From Brachionus koreanus (taxonomy: Eukaryota > Rotifera > Eurotatoria > Ploima > Brachionidae), in contig PJRA01000114.1 of the NCBI GenBank assembly GCA_016987375.1, positions 552,379-564,324 on the forward strand: 11,946 bases of DNA, given 5' to 3'. A model generated the notes under the pieces. The model worked only from the letters and a program-made list of their open reading frames with translations, searched no databases and was not told the origin of the DNA. Numbering within the stretch: the first letter of the stretch is position 1; each line of letters opens with the position of its first letter. This document shows positions 1 to 9,421 of the stretch, in pieces. The position numbers and the translations under genes are program-made.

Positions 1-246
1 CACGATTAGCTTGCCGTCCTGGGAGGCTGACACTAGGTTGCGCGAGTCCGAGCCCCAGTGCATGGCGTAGATTTTGGCCAAGTGGCCGCGCAAAGTGCGC
101 CTCGCTCGCATCTGAATTCGACCCACGGGCTCCAAACTCTGCGCTGTCTGAATCAGCGTTGTGTCGCATGCCGCCTTGCGTGCGTCCCTTATCTGATTCT
201 TCAACGCTTCGGCCTCTTGCCTCAACTGCTCGATCTCTGTTGCCAT
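1..246 (-). CDS. GNB1-like: G protein beta subunit, N-terminal exon (partial)
   Basis: The gene encodes the beta subunit of heterotrimeric G proteins, which binds G-gamma permanently and G-alpha-GDP reversibly at the inner face of the plasma membrane. The reading frame starts at the ATG at 246-244 and stays open for 82 codons to the window edge; the family is usually about 340 residues, so roughly the first quarter is here. Residues 1-33 form the amphipathic helix that coils with G-gamma ([20 protein letters not shown]), and the first WD repeat begins near residue 53 with [12 protein letters not shown], followed by [12 protein letters not shown]. His55, Leu56, Lys58 and Tyr60 match the G-alpha contact region of mammalian beta-1, offset by one residue. 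An in-frame TAA lies 18 bases upstream (264-262), so this ATG is the first possible start; its context AAG-ATG-G is good. One variation is Arg-Ala-Arg at 47-49, where Arg-Thr-Arg is usual. No intron interrupts these 82 codons. The family is certain; the paralogue (beta 1-4 type) is inferred from similarity. Confidence 0.96.
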   Translation of the reverse strand, partial: MATEIEQLRQEAEALKNQIRDARKAACDTTLIQTAQSLEPVGRIQMRARRTLRGHLAKIYAMHWGSDSRNLVSASQDGKLIV

Positions 247-433
247 CTTTTTTTTTGCTTTTTATTAATTTATTAAAAATAACAAGATTTGGGTCTAGTT
301 TAGTCAAAGTGATCGGGTTTCGGGTATTAACTAGTACACGATTGACTATGTATGTATATCCAATCTAAATTCGGAATTAAAAAATTTTATTAACTGTTAA
401 ATTTTTTGCTTTTCTTAAAAAAAAATAAAAAAT
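247..433 (-). promoter_or_regulatory. G-beta 5' leader, with a possible 3' splice site
   Basis: This is the AT-rich sequence immediately upstream of the G-beta start codon. Read on the minus strand, a nearly pure T tract ending in AAG (about 433-414) resembles a 3' splice acceptor. If it is used, roughly 413-247 would be the last part of the 5' untranslated exon and the microsatellites beyond would lie in an intron. No convincing TATA box or initiator is visible. Only RNA evidence would settle whether this is leader, intron or promoter. Confidence 0.25.
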
Positions 434-523
434 CCACACACACACACACAAACACACAGTCAGTCAGTCATATACACACACATATACACTCTACACATTC
501 TCTCTCTCTCTCTTTCTCTCTCT
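434..523. repeat. Compound microsatellite: CA, CAGT, CA/TA, CT
   Basis: An interrupted CA run (435-457, beginning with eight perfect units) leads into three CAGT units (457-468). A mixed TA/CA stretch follows (about 471-489), then a CT tract with one interruption (499-523). Relative to the G-beta gene on the minus strand these read as GA and TG repeats about 190-280 bases upstream of the start codon. GA tracts can act as promoter elements in animals, but there is nothing here to show that this one does. Confidence 0.9.
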
Positions 524-3500
524 ATGTGCTTCAATCACATTATCTCACTTATTACTGATGCTGCTGCCAATGTTCATAATTTTGAACCTAACAAGAAGAA
601 ACAATAAAATGAATTTTATATTTGGTTTAGATTATTTATTTTATGTTGGTTTATCATCGAACTTGAATGCAAATTTTAATAATTTATTTTGAAATTGGCC
701 TACCGAACACTAAAAGCATTTGAAAAAATGATAGCGAGTTCACAATTATAATAAATTTATGCTAATTGAATGTAAATTAAAAACAACAACAATATGAAAA
801 AATCAATTTTTTTTTCTAATTCTCTTCCCTTATCCGATAGACCAGGAATATTAATTCAATTCACTAGCATAATTGAGTTCTTCTTCCGCATTGGCTCTAA
901 TCGACTTATGATAACATGAACTATAATTTATTATTATTTTATTCTGGCTATATAAAATAATTAAGTGAGTAGCAATTATGTTTGTTTTTGTTGTTAGTCT
1001 AATCTAACGCTAAATTGCCAGATATGCTTAATTTGATTATGGATAAATTAGTTTTGCTTTAATTACACAACCAGTCTGTTTGATCTTGATTCAAATAGCA
1101 ATTGTGTCCCCTTTGAACAAAAAACACAACAAAAAAATGAATAAATAAATAGTTTTGTGATATTCTTTTAACAAAAAATCTAGCCCTTGATATTTTCGAA
1201 GTATTGCCTCAATTTTCAGTACTCTTTGCACAAAAATAGGGAAAAATATTTAAAAAAAAAAGTAATTTAATTTTCAAGTTGCTTTTCTATCCGAACAAAT
1301 ACACCCTTAGATATCTAGGTAAAAAATTTAAACTTAAAAAAAAAAAAAAAATTTTAAAGAGAATAGAAACTTATTTTATTAAAATTAGAAATTAAATCAA
1401 TGATTTACAACAACAACAGCAACAAAAACTAAAAAATAAGGTACTTAATTTTGTACTTTATCAAAATGGATGTTTTCTTTTGATGAAAAATTAATTTTCA
1501 AACAAAAAAAATATCTAACCCATGACCGATTAGTAAATTTTTCTATAATTTTCTAGAATTTTATATAAATAATGAAAAAAAAAATTTTTTTTTTATTGCA
1601 TATTAATCTATTTTTGATTTTTCAAATTTTATTACTTTGACATGATAGATTATTTATTCCGTAATATAAATATAGATTCAAAAAAAAAGAAGATATTAAA
1701 ATAATGTCTAGGCAATGCCAAGCTTTATATTTATAATATTATGATCGAAATTAATCTAAACCAAGAAAAAATATTTGCTCAATGAAAGTTTAGAAAGCCT
1801 AATCTAATTGAGTGAGTGCTCTTTGCAATAAAGTTTTATGTGCGGTAATTTGAACTAAGTCTCCACTTATCTGAGCGTGTATCACAATTCAATGTTGCAA
1901 TATGATAATAAATAATTCTCTTGTTTTTCTTTTTTTATTTGGCGTTCAATTGGGGAAGAATCATCGCATTTTTCTATCACTCAGCCAAATCTGATTTCTT
2001 TTTTTCTTATAAAAAACTTATTTTGAGAAAACAGCATTTTTAAAGCCTCATTTTTTTTAAATAATGACTTAGATAAAGCCCTCTAGTTTGTCTAATCCTA
2101 ATTAAAAATTTCAATAGCTCAAAAAATCTATGTCTAAAAACAAATTTTTAAAACAAATATTTCTTTTACTGTGATCTTTGTAGAAAGAGGTCGAATGGAC
2201 AACTAATTAATTTCAGACTCAAAAAACAAATCCGAAAATCAAGAAATAAAAAACAGTTCTATTTTTGACTAAAATTAATCAAGAAATATATTTGAATGAA
2301 AAATATTCAAGGTTTACCCAACATGCTTTTTTATAAAACCTAGCTCTATGACAACAAGATCCGTCTATTTGAAAACGAGCACTTATTTCTAGACATTACA
2401 TTTGCATCAAAATTCAGCAATTCGCTTACAAGCTACTTGTTCCTAATGTTATTTTATTTGCCCAAAGACCCATTGAAAATGGCTGGTAGAATCTAAAAAC
2501 AAACTTATCTAAAAATTCTAAAAATCTAAAAATTTTTATTTTTATTCAAAAACTAGATATTATGGACAAAGCAAAAGACGTGAATAAAAGTTTTATTCGC
2601 TAATTTGCTCCAAATTGATGTTAAATTCGATTCCTCTCTATTTATGATATGATCTAAAATTTGCAAAAATAAATATTGAATTTTTTTTCTCAAATTATCT
2701 AAATTAGATTTCACACAAGAGAAATTTCTTATTCATATTGAAATTTACGTCATATCGACTCTTTCCCATTCAGAATTCTAAAATTCAAGCTTGTTAAATT
2801 TTAATTAAAATTTAAGAAATTTGTCACCTATAATGATTGTGCCAATCGATCTTAATTTTTTTAAGCCAAGTCTAGGCAAAAGGCTCTTAGAGCAAAATAA
2901 AAAAAATAAATTTTTTTGCAGCAATAGTCGAAATAGAGGAAAAAAAATTAACCACTATATCCTGAAAATAGAGGCGAGCCTAGTGTTTAGCTAAATAGCA
3001 CTTGAGTCAAACACAGCTGAAAAGCATAGTTCCTTTTCATGATCTAAATTAAAAATGAATTATTTTGTTAAAATAAAAAAAAATATATTCTCACTGTATA
3101 ATATTTTTTTAGTCATATTTAAAATAAAAAACCTTTAACTAGAATTTAGATGATGCGATGCAAAGATACTTGAATTACTCGAGCTAATTTAGCTCATAAA
3201 TATCGATCAATTTTTGCTAATTATTTGAGGAAAAGAAATATTTTTTTTTATTTTTTTTTTGATTTCATTTACCTAAGTTATCTTGTTTTTGAACCGAAAA
3301 TCGATTTGAAATATTTAATAACTAAAGAAAAAATCAATATTTTTAATAAATATCGCCACAACAACCAATAATAGACACAAAATTTCAATTTAGCTCTCAA
3401 AGTACCGTCAAACAAATATTTTATTCATTTTAAAATTTAAATTGATTAAAAATTCTGAAATTCAATACGCTAAATTAAAATAAATATTTGACTATAGACT

Positions 3501-4445
3501 AATTTGCTTTGTCAATGAGCCGAGATAGTTTTATCCATCAAGCTCGATTTATTCTTTCTCAAACCAAAGGAAAAACACAATAAGAAAAAACGCTACTAAA
3601 AGCTAGTTTTTTGTGTTTTTTTTTCTCTATCTAACAAGCAAACTTAAGGCCAACTTTAAACTAGATAAGATGCGGAAGAATTTTAATTTTGCTAGAAAAA
3701 AAATCAATTTTTCACAGACTACAAATCCACTGGGTCATTGATGCAAATTTTATGAATGATCAACATGAGCCTAATTGGATCGTGATATGCGCATAAATTA
3801 TGAGCCTAATGGTAAAAATCGATAAATTGCTCGGTTAAATGGAGACAAAATGCCCGCATGCAAATTCTAGAACTTTCCTTCTAAGAAAAAGTTATAAAAT
3901 TACAAGGAGTAGAAATTATTTCTCATATAGTTTCTCCTCTCTCGCTCTTGTTTATGAAAAATAATATATTCCAACCAAAAAAAAAAGATTAGCTAAAAGT
4001 AGCTGAAGAACTGTGCTGCATATCTATTCAAAATGGTTTATTCTCTTTAGCTATTATAATAATTTATAAGCTCGCTTATCAGTGTTCTTATAAATCAAAT
4101 TCACTAGAAATCATAGACTATTTTGTGATCACTCATTAGCAGAGCGCCTTAATGCTCAGATAGCTCGTAGTCTTTTATTAGAACTAGAAAAAAAATAAAT
4201 TATGCTTAACAAAGTTCTTGTTCAGAAAATCGATAAAATAAATTAGGCAAAGAAAAGCAATGAGGCCGTGTACATGGCGGCAGAGGCAACTAACTAATTC
4301 GAGATTCACAATCCAGTTAAATAAATAAATTCACATGATATTATTTTTTTTCGTTTTCTCTCTTTATCTAATTCTACTAGTGTTATCATAAATTAAGAAT
4401 AGAAAACTAAGTTTGAATTTAGTTCAAAATAAATATGAGCAATTT
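524..4445. other. Long AT-rich noncoding stretch
   Basis: No gene, RNA gene or recognisable mobile-element protein was found on either strand. The stretch is full of A and T homopolymers, for example sixteen A at 1336-1351 and A10 followed directly by T10 at 1575-1594, a type of sequence that disfavours nucleosomes. It may be intron or upstream intergenic DNA of the G-beta gene. The least AT-rich parts are around 3720-3870 and 4255-4300, and both are noted separately. Ancient transposon debris too diverged to recognise by eye could be present. Confidence 0.7.
3741..3865. promoter_or_regulatory. Cluster of octamer-like motifs (possible enhancer)
   Basis: Two perfect ATGCAAAT octamers (3741-3748 and 3858-3865) flank a palindromic TATGCGCATA (3786-3795). 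An 11-base direct repeat, ATGAGCCTAAT, sits between them at 3765-3775 and 3800-3810. ATGCAAAT is the classic binding site of POU-family factors. In DNA this AT-rich, about one octamer would be expected by chance over the whole window, so the cluster is only suggestive. Confidence 0.15.
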
Positions 4446-4492
4446 ACATACATACACTCACACACACTCACACACACACACATAAACACACA
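4446..4492. repeat. CA microsatellite
   Basis: An interrupted CA repeat with CATA and CTCA variants. It resembles the CA part of the tract near 435-489 but is about 4 kb away, and no shared flanking sequence is visible. It looks like an independent simple repeat. Confidence 0.85.
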
Positions 4493-6840
4493 ATGCTTAA
4501 GATTTGAGCAGCAAATAAATTAATTTTGTTCTAAGTTGTTATCTCATTAGTTTGTCGCTTAACAGCCTGGATTTTTGATTATGCAGCACGGTTGCCCTAG
4601 ATATCCCAATTGAACAATATTAATTATTATTAACTTTTGTTTAACTAAATAAACTATTTATTCAAAGCCTATTTGTTGCCTTGATAGAAAAGTCTAGGTC
4701 TTCCGATTTCAATACCCTTGATTTACAAGATTAATAAGCTTACTTGGATAGATAAATCTTTGGAAAAATTAAAAAAAATTTATTTGATAAATATTAAATG
4801 TAAATGATAACATACCTCTTTAGTTGTCTCACTAAATACAAATAAAATAATATTTTTGTTTTTATTTTTTGATTTAAACGGAAAAAAAATCAAATAAAAA
4901 AATATTAAATTTAATACTAAACAATTAGATACAAAAAATGAAGAAAAAAAAATTGTGTTAAAATCGATATTTTAAATTCTATTCATTTAATAACAAGTAC
5001 TTGAATTATCCACTACAATTTTCCGCTTCCAAATTCACAAATGGTTAAATTTTAATTTTAGGCATTAATAAATCGACTGTTCGATTTCTACCTTGATTTA
5101 TTTACCAGAAAAAAAGGAAATTATGTTTTTTTTTTCAATTGAAAAAAAAAATTAACAAAAAAAATCTACAATTACTAAAAATAATCGATTTTAAATTGAA
5201 CCGGTTCTGCAGTTTAAATTGAAAAAAAGATATTCGAAAAAATTTAATTTATTTTTTGATTAATTAGTCAAATTTAAAAATTCATTTTAATTTCATTCAT
5301 ATATTATAAATCAAAATTTGTTAAAACTCTATTGAATACCTTTTTTTTAAAGATCAAAAAAATAAAAGCATTCTTTTCTTTTTTAATTAAATTTAAATTA
5401 CCTGTTTAATTCAGAAGTGATTAAAATTAATTTTTATATGCAAGAAACAATGATTAAAAGAAAAAACGCTAATCTCTCCACGCTTTGATGAATATTTTTG
5501 GTATTGACATTTAAATGTTGTGTTCAAGAGAGTCTAGTTTGGAATTTGAGTTAGCATATTAGGAAGTTATTTTCTCATTTGGTATATGCAAGTGAATATT
5601 AGAGCTGTTGCTGTGTGAAATCAGAGTTTTTGAAGGGATAATATTTCTTATGGAGTGGAGTATCTTATAACTTCAAAACTTTGGTAATTGTTATTACATA
5701 ATATGTTTTTTTTCGGAAATCAATTCTAAACAAAGCCAGATTCTATTTGCTTTTAACAAGTTACAAAGAGAGAAATCTTTTAGTCGATGACGTAAATGGC
5801 AGTAGATGAAAGATGCATAGTTTGCGGTTAGATTTATATTTATTGGAACATTTCTCTTAAATATTTCGATTAGGAAATATCATTAATCATTATTGTAAAA
5901 TCATTAAAAACTCAAGGTGATTTTGATTAAGAGTAAAAAATATTTTATTTTTATTTTTATTAGTCAAAAATCTATTTATTTAATGATTAAATCATTTTTT
6001 AATAGAAGAAGAAGAGATCGTTAAAATAATTTCAAGTAGAAAAAAATTCAATTAATTTGGACATAATTTTAATTAAAAAAAAACTAATTTAATTGTATAA
6101 GAAAATACATTTGGAGATTAGATCAAGTTTGATTCCTTTTTTTTTAATCTCAATTATCTAATTTGGATTAAAGACTAAAATTCAAAATGCATGTGTATTC
6201 ATCTAATTAATTAAAGCTGTTTATTTAAAAAAAATATATTCAGTCTCATTTTCCCATAAAATTTTGTATCGAATAAGATTATAAATATTTTAAAGCTTTG
6301 AATAAATTACTTAAAGTTGTCACAACAGCAAAATCACAATTTAATTCGAATTGTATGACGCTCTTCCACAATAATAAAAAGCACTTGGAAAGTACGATTA
6401 ATTTTAATTTTAAAATAAAATAAAATAAAATTAAAATTAAGCTTTTTTTAAAATTAATAGCTTATCACTTAAGGCAAATAATAAATTAATTTAATTACAA
6501 TTAATTTAATAATAAATTTAGTAATCTTTTAGATTCAAAAGAAAGAAATGTTCCAAGAAATTGATAGTGCTTATTTTGAATTTGCCATCTATTTAAAATC
6601 AAGGCATTTTAATACTAAATTGATAAAAAATTAAATTTGTTTTCTTTATTGAATTTTTTAAAGACATCTTTAAACATATTTTTGTTTAAAATATCCAATT
6701 TAACACTCTAAACCTATAGGGGTTTTTGTGTGCTTTTTGTTGCATCTTTTCTTTGTTTATATTTCAATAAATTCTATCAATTTTTATCAAAAATCTAAAA
6801 TCAAAAATATTAAAATTAATTTTTGTTGCAAAATTTTCTA
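4493..6840. other. AT-rich noncoding stretch
   Basis: No gene or recognisable element was seen on either strand. The sequence is mostly A/T runs with short inverted repeats. The section around 5470-5830 is slightly less AT-rich but carries no open frame of useful length. A perfect AT-only hairpin at 6398-6440 is listed separately. Confidence 0.7.
6398..6440. repeat. Perfect AT-only inverted repeat
   Basis: Two perfectly complementary 15-base arms (6398-6412 and 6426-6440) enclose a 13-base spacer made of AAAAT-like units. The arms are built only from A and T. It could extrude as a cruciform or fold as RNA, but such structures arise easily in DNA of this composition. Confidence 0.8.
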
Positions 6841-7514
6841 TAACATGTAATTGTAGCATATTTTCTAGTCGTAGTAGCAGTTTAAACTGCGGCTTATAGG
6901 CTATCTAAGCATACTCTAAAAAACTGTAGCAGTCGCTTCTTTTTATTCTGTCATCGAACTATCAAGCATCGCTCTGAAACTATTCAGATTCTTTAAATTT
7001 ACTACATCTTCCAGAAGTTTATTCCATCCATTCATGATTCTATTTGTAAAAAATTTACATCTCGTAATTGACTCCTTAATTGAATTCAATTTGTTCATAA
7101 TTGTTTACCATTTGGTACATCTGAATTAGATCACCTCTTAATCTTCTTGTACTCAAGTTAGTCAAATCTAGCCTTAACTAACGACGTTGTGGAATAAATT
7201 TTGTTGCTCTTCGTTGAACTTTCTCAAGCTCATTTACTATTTTTTTTAAATAAACACTGACAGCATATTCCAGGTGCGGTCTAACCATTGAACAATACTA
7301 TATTCTCGCTACAAGGATACTTAAATGCTTTCTTAATAAAAAGCAACATTCTATTTGCGTTAGCCGTTGCATTTTTGATTTAGATAGTCCATTTTAAATC
7401 ACTTTGTATGTAAATACCCAAATTCCATTCAACATTTGACTTACTCAAAGTTTTCGAAACAATCTTAAAATCAAATTCTGGATTTTTGTTACCAATATGA
7501 ACAACAGAGGGTAA

Positions 7515-7906
7515 CATAGTCAAAGGACTACTAACTATACCAAGGAGGTGTCGAACAACAAGCTTATTCTTGTCTTTGAATATCTACCTACGGATTACAT
7601 CATCAAAAACATTAAGGTTGACTTTTTCAATCGATTAATTGAAAATGAACTCACAAAGAAGATGATGATTGAGCTAGCAAAACAACCGATTCCAAATGAC
7701 TTCATTAGCGAAATCCTGGAACTTACCAGAGACTGTCACTAAAGGACAAATACAAACTTGTTAAGCTGAATAACACTACTGAGTACCGTTCAAATCAAAA
7801 AAACGATGTAAAAGTCCAAAAGCTCAGAGATATATATAAGACAGGGAGAAAAGATAACATATCGGGCTTAATATTCCAGATTTGTAGATTTGATGTAGCT
7901 TAGTTT
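7515..7906 (+). pseudogene. Unrecognised ORF remnant inside the inserted retroelement
   Basis: Two open segments follow each other with a frame change near 7735-7742. The first runs from just after a TAA at 7512-7514 to the TAA at 7740-7742. It reads through LILVFEYLPTDYIIKN, FFNRLIENELTKKMM and PIPNDFISEILELTRDC. The second continues in another frame with KDKYKLVKLNN, NDVKVQKLRDIYKTGR and GLIFQICRFDVA, ending at the TAG at 7904-7906. Together they give about 130 residues, Lys/Ile/Leu-rich and without Cys-His or signal motifs. By position, just before the 3' UTR and A-rich tail, this should be the C-terminus of the element's last ORF. There is no methionine near the start: the first segment is cut at its 5' end by the truncation, and the GTG at 7548 is not a credible animal start codon. 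I do not recognise the family. Confidence 0.5.
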
Positions 7907-8099
7907 TCGTATCCAACAGTTTCTTATCAATTAAAAGTCAAACATTTTTTAGGAATGATTTTTTTTACGTATTTTATCATTGAATATCTCAAATTGTAAA
8001 TAGAAACTATGGCAGTTTTTTAATTTTTTGATATCATTTATACTCAATTTTGTAATTTTTTATATTTTTTATACTAAACACAGTGCCCCTTATTTGACG

Positions 8100-8127
8100 G
8101 GTCACTGAGCAAGTGGTCGGCGATCAC
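8100..8127 (+). other. 3' UTR stem-loop of the inserted element
   Basis: As RNA, GGUCACU (8100-8106) can pair along its full 7 bases with AGUGGUC (8112-8118), using two G-U pairs and a GAGCA loop. An overlapping alternative pairs GUGGUC (8113-8118) with GAUCAC (8122-8127). The structure lies about 27-36 bases before the A-rich tail, in a GC-rich patch of an otherwise AT-rich segment. Several LINE families need such a 3' stem-loop for recognition by their reverse transcriptase, so a similar role is possible here. Confidence 0.4.
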
Positions 8128-8154
8128 CTTAACTTAGAATTAATAAATAAATAA

Positions 8155-8164
8155 ATGAACAACA
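8155..8164. repeat. Target-site duplication, right copy (left copy 7497-7506)
   Basis: ATGAACAACA is identical to 7497-7506. Both copies border the 648-base insertion. On the minus strand the sequence belongs to the CR1 reading frame and encodes part of the VVH of KCNVVHIG, so only one copy existed before the insertion. Confidence 0.85.
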
Positions 8165-8560
8165 TTGCATTTATCTACATTTCACTGAGTCGACCACTCT
8201 TCTTACCATTTACACAATATATACATATCTGATTGTAGTTCAAATGATCAATTTTTGATAAGATCTTCGTATCATCAGCAATGGTTTTGGACAAAATTCA
8301 ACATATCATTTATATAAATAATAAAGAAGAGAGAACCTAGCACTGAACCTTGTGGAAATCCACTTTTAACTTTTACCCAACTTGAGCTGGTTATCTTTCT
8401 GAAGTTTATATATTTCATTTAAAAGAAAAGCTAACACAAAGGGTTGAAAATACTCCTCCAGGCTATGAGTGTTAAGAAAATAAGAATAAAAATTTTTTTT
8501 AAAAGCAAAAAATTAAAAATTTTTTTCGGTTTATCATTAAAAATTAATTTTGTATTTGGT

Positions 8561-8594
8561 GTGTTGAATAAGCACAATTAATTGTTTAGAGTAA
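8561..8594 (+). repeat. Left terminal inverted repeat
   Basis: Pairs with 9422-9455. The outer 22 bases are identical in inverted order, and the remaining 12 carry three mismatches. Confidence 0.85.
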
Positions 8595-8761
8595 AAAATA
8601 AAAAAAAATAGATAAATTTGTGTAAATAATAAAATTGAATATTTTTAGTTTAAATTTGGTGTTTATGTTATCTAAAATACAAAAAAAAATATTTAATTTT
8701 CACTAAATTATTCTTAAATAAAGCAAATATTTCTTGCATAAAAAATTTTTTGATCCAGTTG

Positions 8762-9254
8762 TTGATCCACTCGCTAATATCCAGGCAAGTTGTAATCGAA
8801 ACTTCCGAAAAAATAGCTCAACAGCATGTCAATAAGTTGAGGGAAGCAAAAGTAGATGACACGATTCAAGTTCCGGTTCCGGTCGGATGCTGATCGGGAC
8901 CCAGATGACTTATTAAATATTTTAGCCTTTATAGTTAAAATCAACCAGCTTCATTAGACATATCAATTAAGAACTAAGTCTGTGTTAATTAAGGAATGGT
9001 TCTCTCGAAATATGTTTTATATTTGTAAGCAGAAATTAGTTAATTTTAAAGGTTTAGATTAAAGTAAGGAAAAAATCCTGAGAGAAATAAATTCATTTCA
9101 TTCAATAACGTCAGAACAAGGCAACTTCAAGTGCGATTGTTCAGGAAAGTGCAAAAGAATTTGTAAATGTAAGCAGAATGGGGTATTTTGTAATTCTAGG
9201 TGCCACAAGGGAGTTTTAAATAGTCAGTGTACAAGGCAATTTGAAAGTCAATAA
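8762..9254 (+). pseudogene. KRBA2/SCAND3-type integrase C-terminus with cysteine-rich domain (broken)
   Basis: Integrases of this kind, found in Ginger-like DNA transposons and domesticated as KRBA2 in vertebrates, move DNA by a DDE reaction. Here only the region after the catalytic core remains. The frame from 8762 reads EKIAQQHVNKLREAKVDDTIQ followed by VPVP. A one-base shift near 8882-8884 then moves to the frame DADRDPDDLLNILAFIVKIN, the family's V-P-D-x-D-R-x-x-x-D-x-x-N-x-L block. After KEWFSRNMFYICKQKL comes the segment SEQGNFKCDCSGKCKRIC, then KCKQNGVFCNSRCHKG. Its eight cysteines start at 9132, 9138, 9150, 9162, 9168, 9189, 9201 and 9228, and the spacing resembles TSO1/CXC-type zinc-binding repeats. 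The native stop is TAA at 9252-9254. In-frame stops at 8955-8957 (TAG) and 9060-9062 (TAA) show the copy is dead. The cysteine-rich end has kept every expected cysteine. The family assignment comes from remembered motif order, not a search. Confidence 0.75.
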
Positions 9255-9421
9255 TTTGTTTTTATTTGGTTTGATTAAAATAGATAAAATTTTATATTTT
9301 TAGTAATAAATTTTTTCTAAAAAATAATTACCTTTTATTCTAATTAAAATTAATGAGTCTTAAAAATATAATTTAATGTAAATGAAAAAAACGGATATAA
9401 TTTACACTAATTTACAATTAT

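Larger units (their letters stand above)
7507..8154 (+). mobile_element. Insertion in the CR1 copy: 5'-truncated retroelement tail of unknown family
   Basis: A 648-base segment separates the two halves of the CR1-like LINE and lies in the opposite orientation. The 10-base sequence ATGAACAACA stands on both sides (7497-7506 and 8155-8164). Removing the segment and one repeat copy brings the CR1 reading frame back together exactly at KCNVVHIGNKNP. On the plus strand the segment carries coding remnants (7515-7906), about 250 bases of apparent 3' UTR with a stem-loop, and ends in AATAAATAAATAA directly against the target-site duplication. The orientation, variable-length duplication, simple A-rich tail and missing 5' end are all what target-primed reverse transcription of a LINE would leave. 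No motif identifies the family. Confidence 0.8.
6850..8440 (-). mobile_element. Decayed CR1-like LINE (3' part, reverse transcriptase C-terminal half)
   Basis: This is the remnant of a CR1/jockey-type non-LTR retrotransposon, which copies its own RNA at a nicked genomic target. Read on the minus strand from about 8440, the motifs appear in family order. SGFPQGSVLG (8364-8335) is the RT block before the active site, followed by the INDM segment. IADDT at the catalytic position (about 8281-8267) has both aspartates kept. KCNVVHIGNKNP spans the insertion junction, and IYIQSDLKW, VRPHLEYA (about 7285-7262), LEKVQRRATKFIP and RRLRGDLIQM (about 7147-7119) come next. NGWNKLLEDVV and NSFRAMLD finish before a stop at 6945-6943. 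The last 90 or so bases look like 3' UTR. The 5' half with the endonuclease is absent. The copy is dead: a frameshift precedes the active site, a TAG falls where Trp is expected near 8180, further frameshifts and stops follow, and the usual W-x-P-Y segment after VRPHLEYA is shortened. Both outer edges are approximate. Confidence 0.87.

Noticed and set aside
58..368. Two open frames on the plus strand (72 and 69 codons)
   Set aside because: Both lie largely antisense to the G-beta exon, whose minus-strand frame has clear homology. They are composition shadows and show no protein motif.
434..523. CRISPR-like or minisatellite array
   Set aside because: The units are 2-4 bases with no spacers; this is a simple compound microsatellite.
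1575..1594. A10-T10 palindrome as a regulatory element
   Set aside because: A and T homopolymer junctions are frequent throughout this AT-rich window and nothing marks this one out.
5470..5830. Possible hidden gene in a slightly less AT-rich patch
   Set aside because: No frame of useful length or recognisable motif on either strand.
7542..7742. AAGGAGG followed by GTG, like a bacterial ribosome-binding site and start
   Set aside because: The surroundings are animal nuclear DNA inside a LINE. The frame is open upstream of the GTG to 7515, and it is a truncated retroelement remnant, so the resemblance is accidental.
6850..8440. Two separate CR1 insertions
   Set aside because: The 10-base duplication and the exact rejoining of the reading frame show one copy split by a later insertion.
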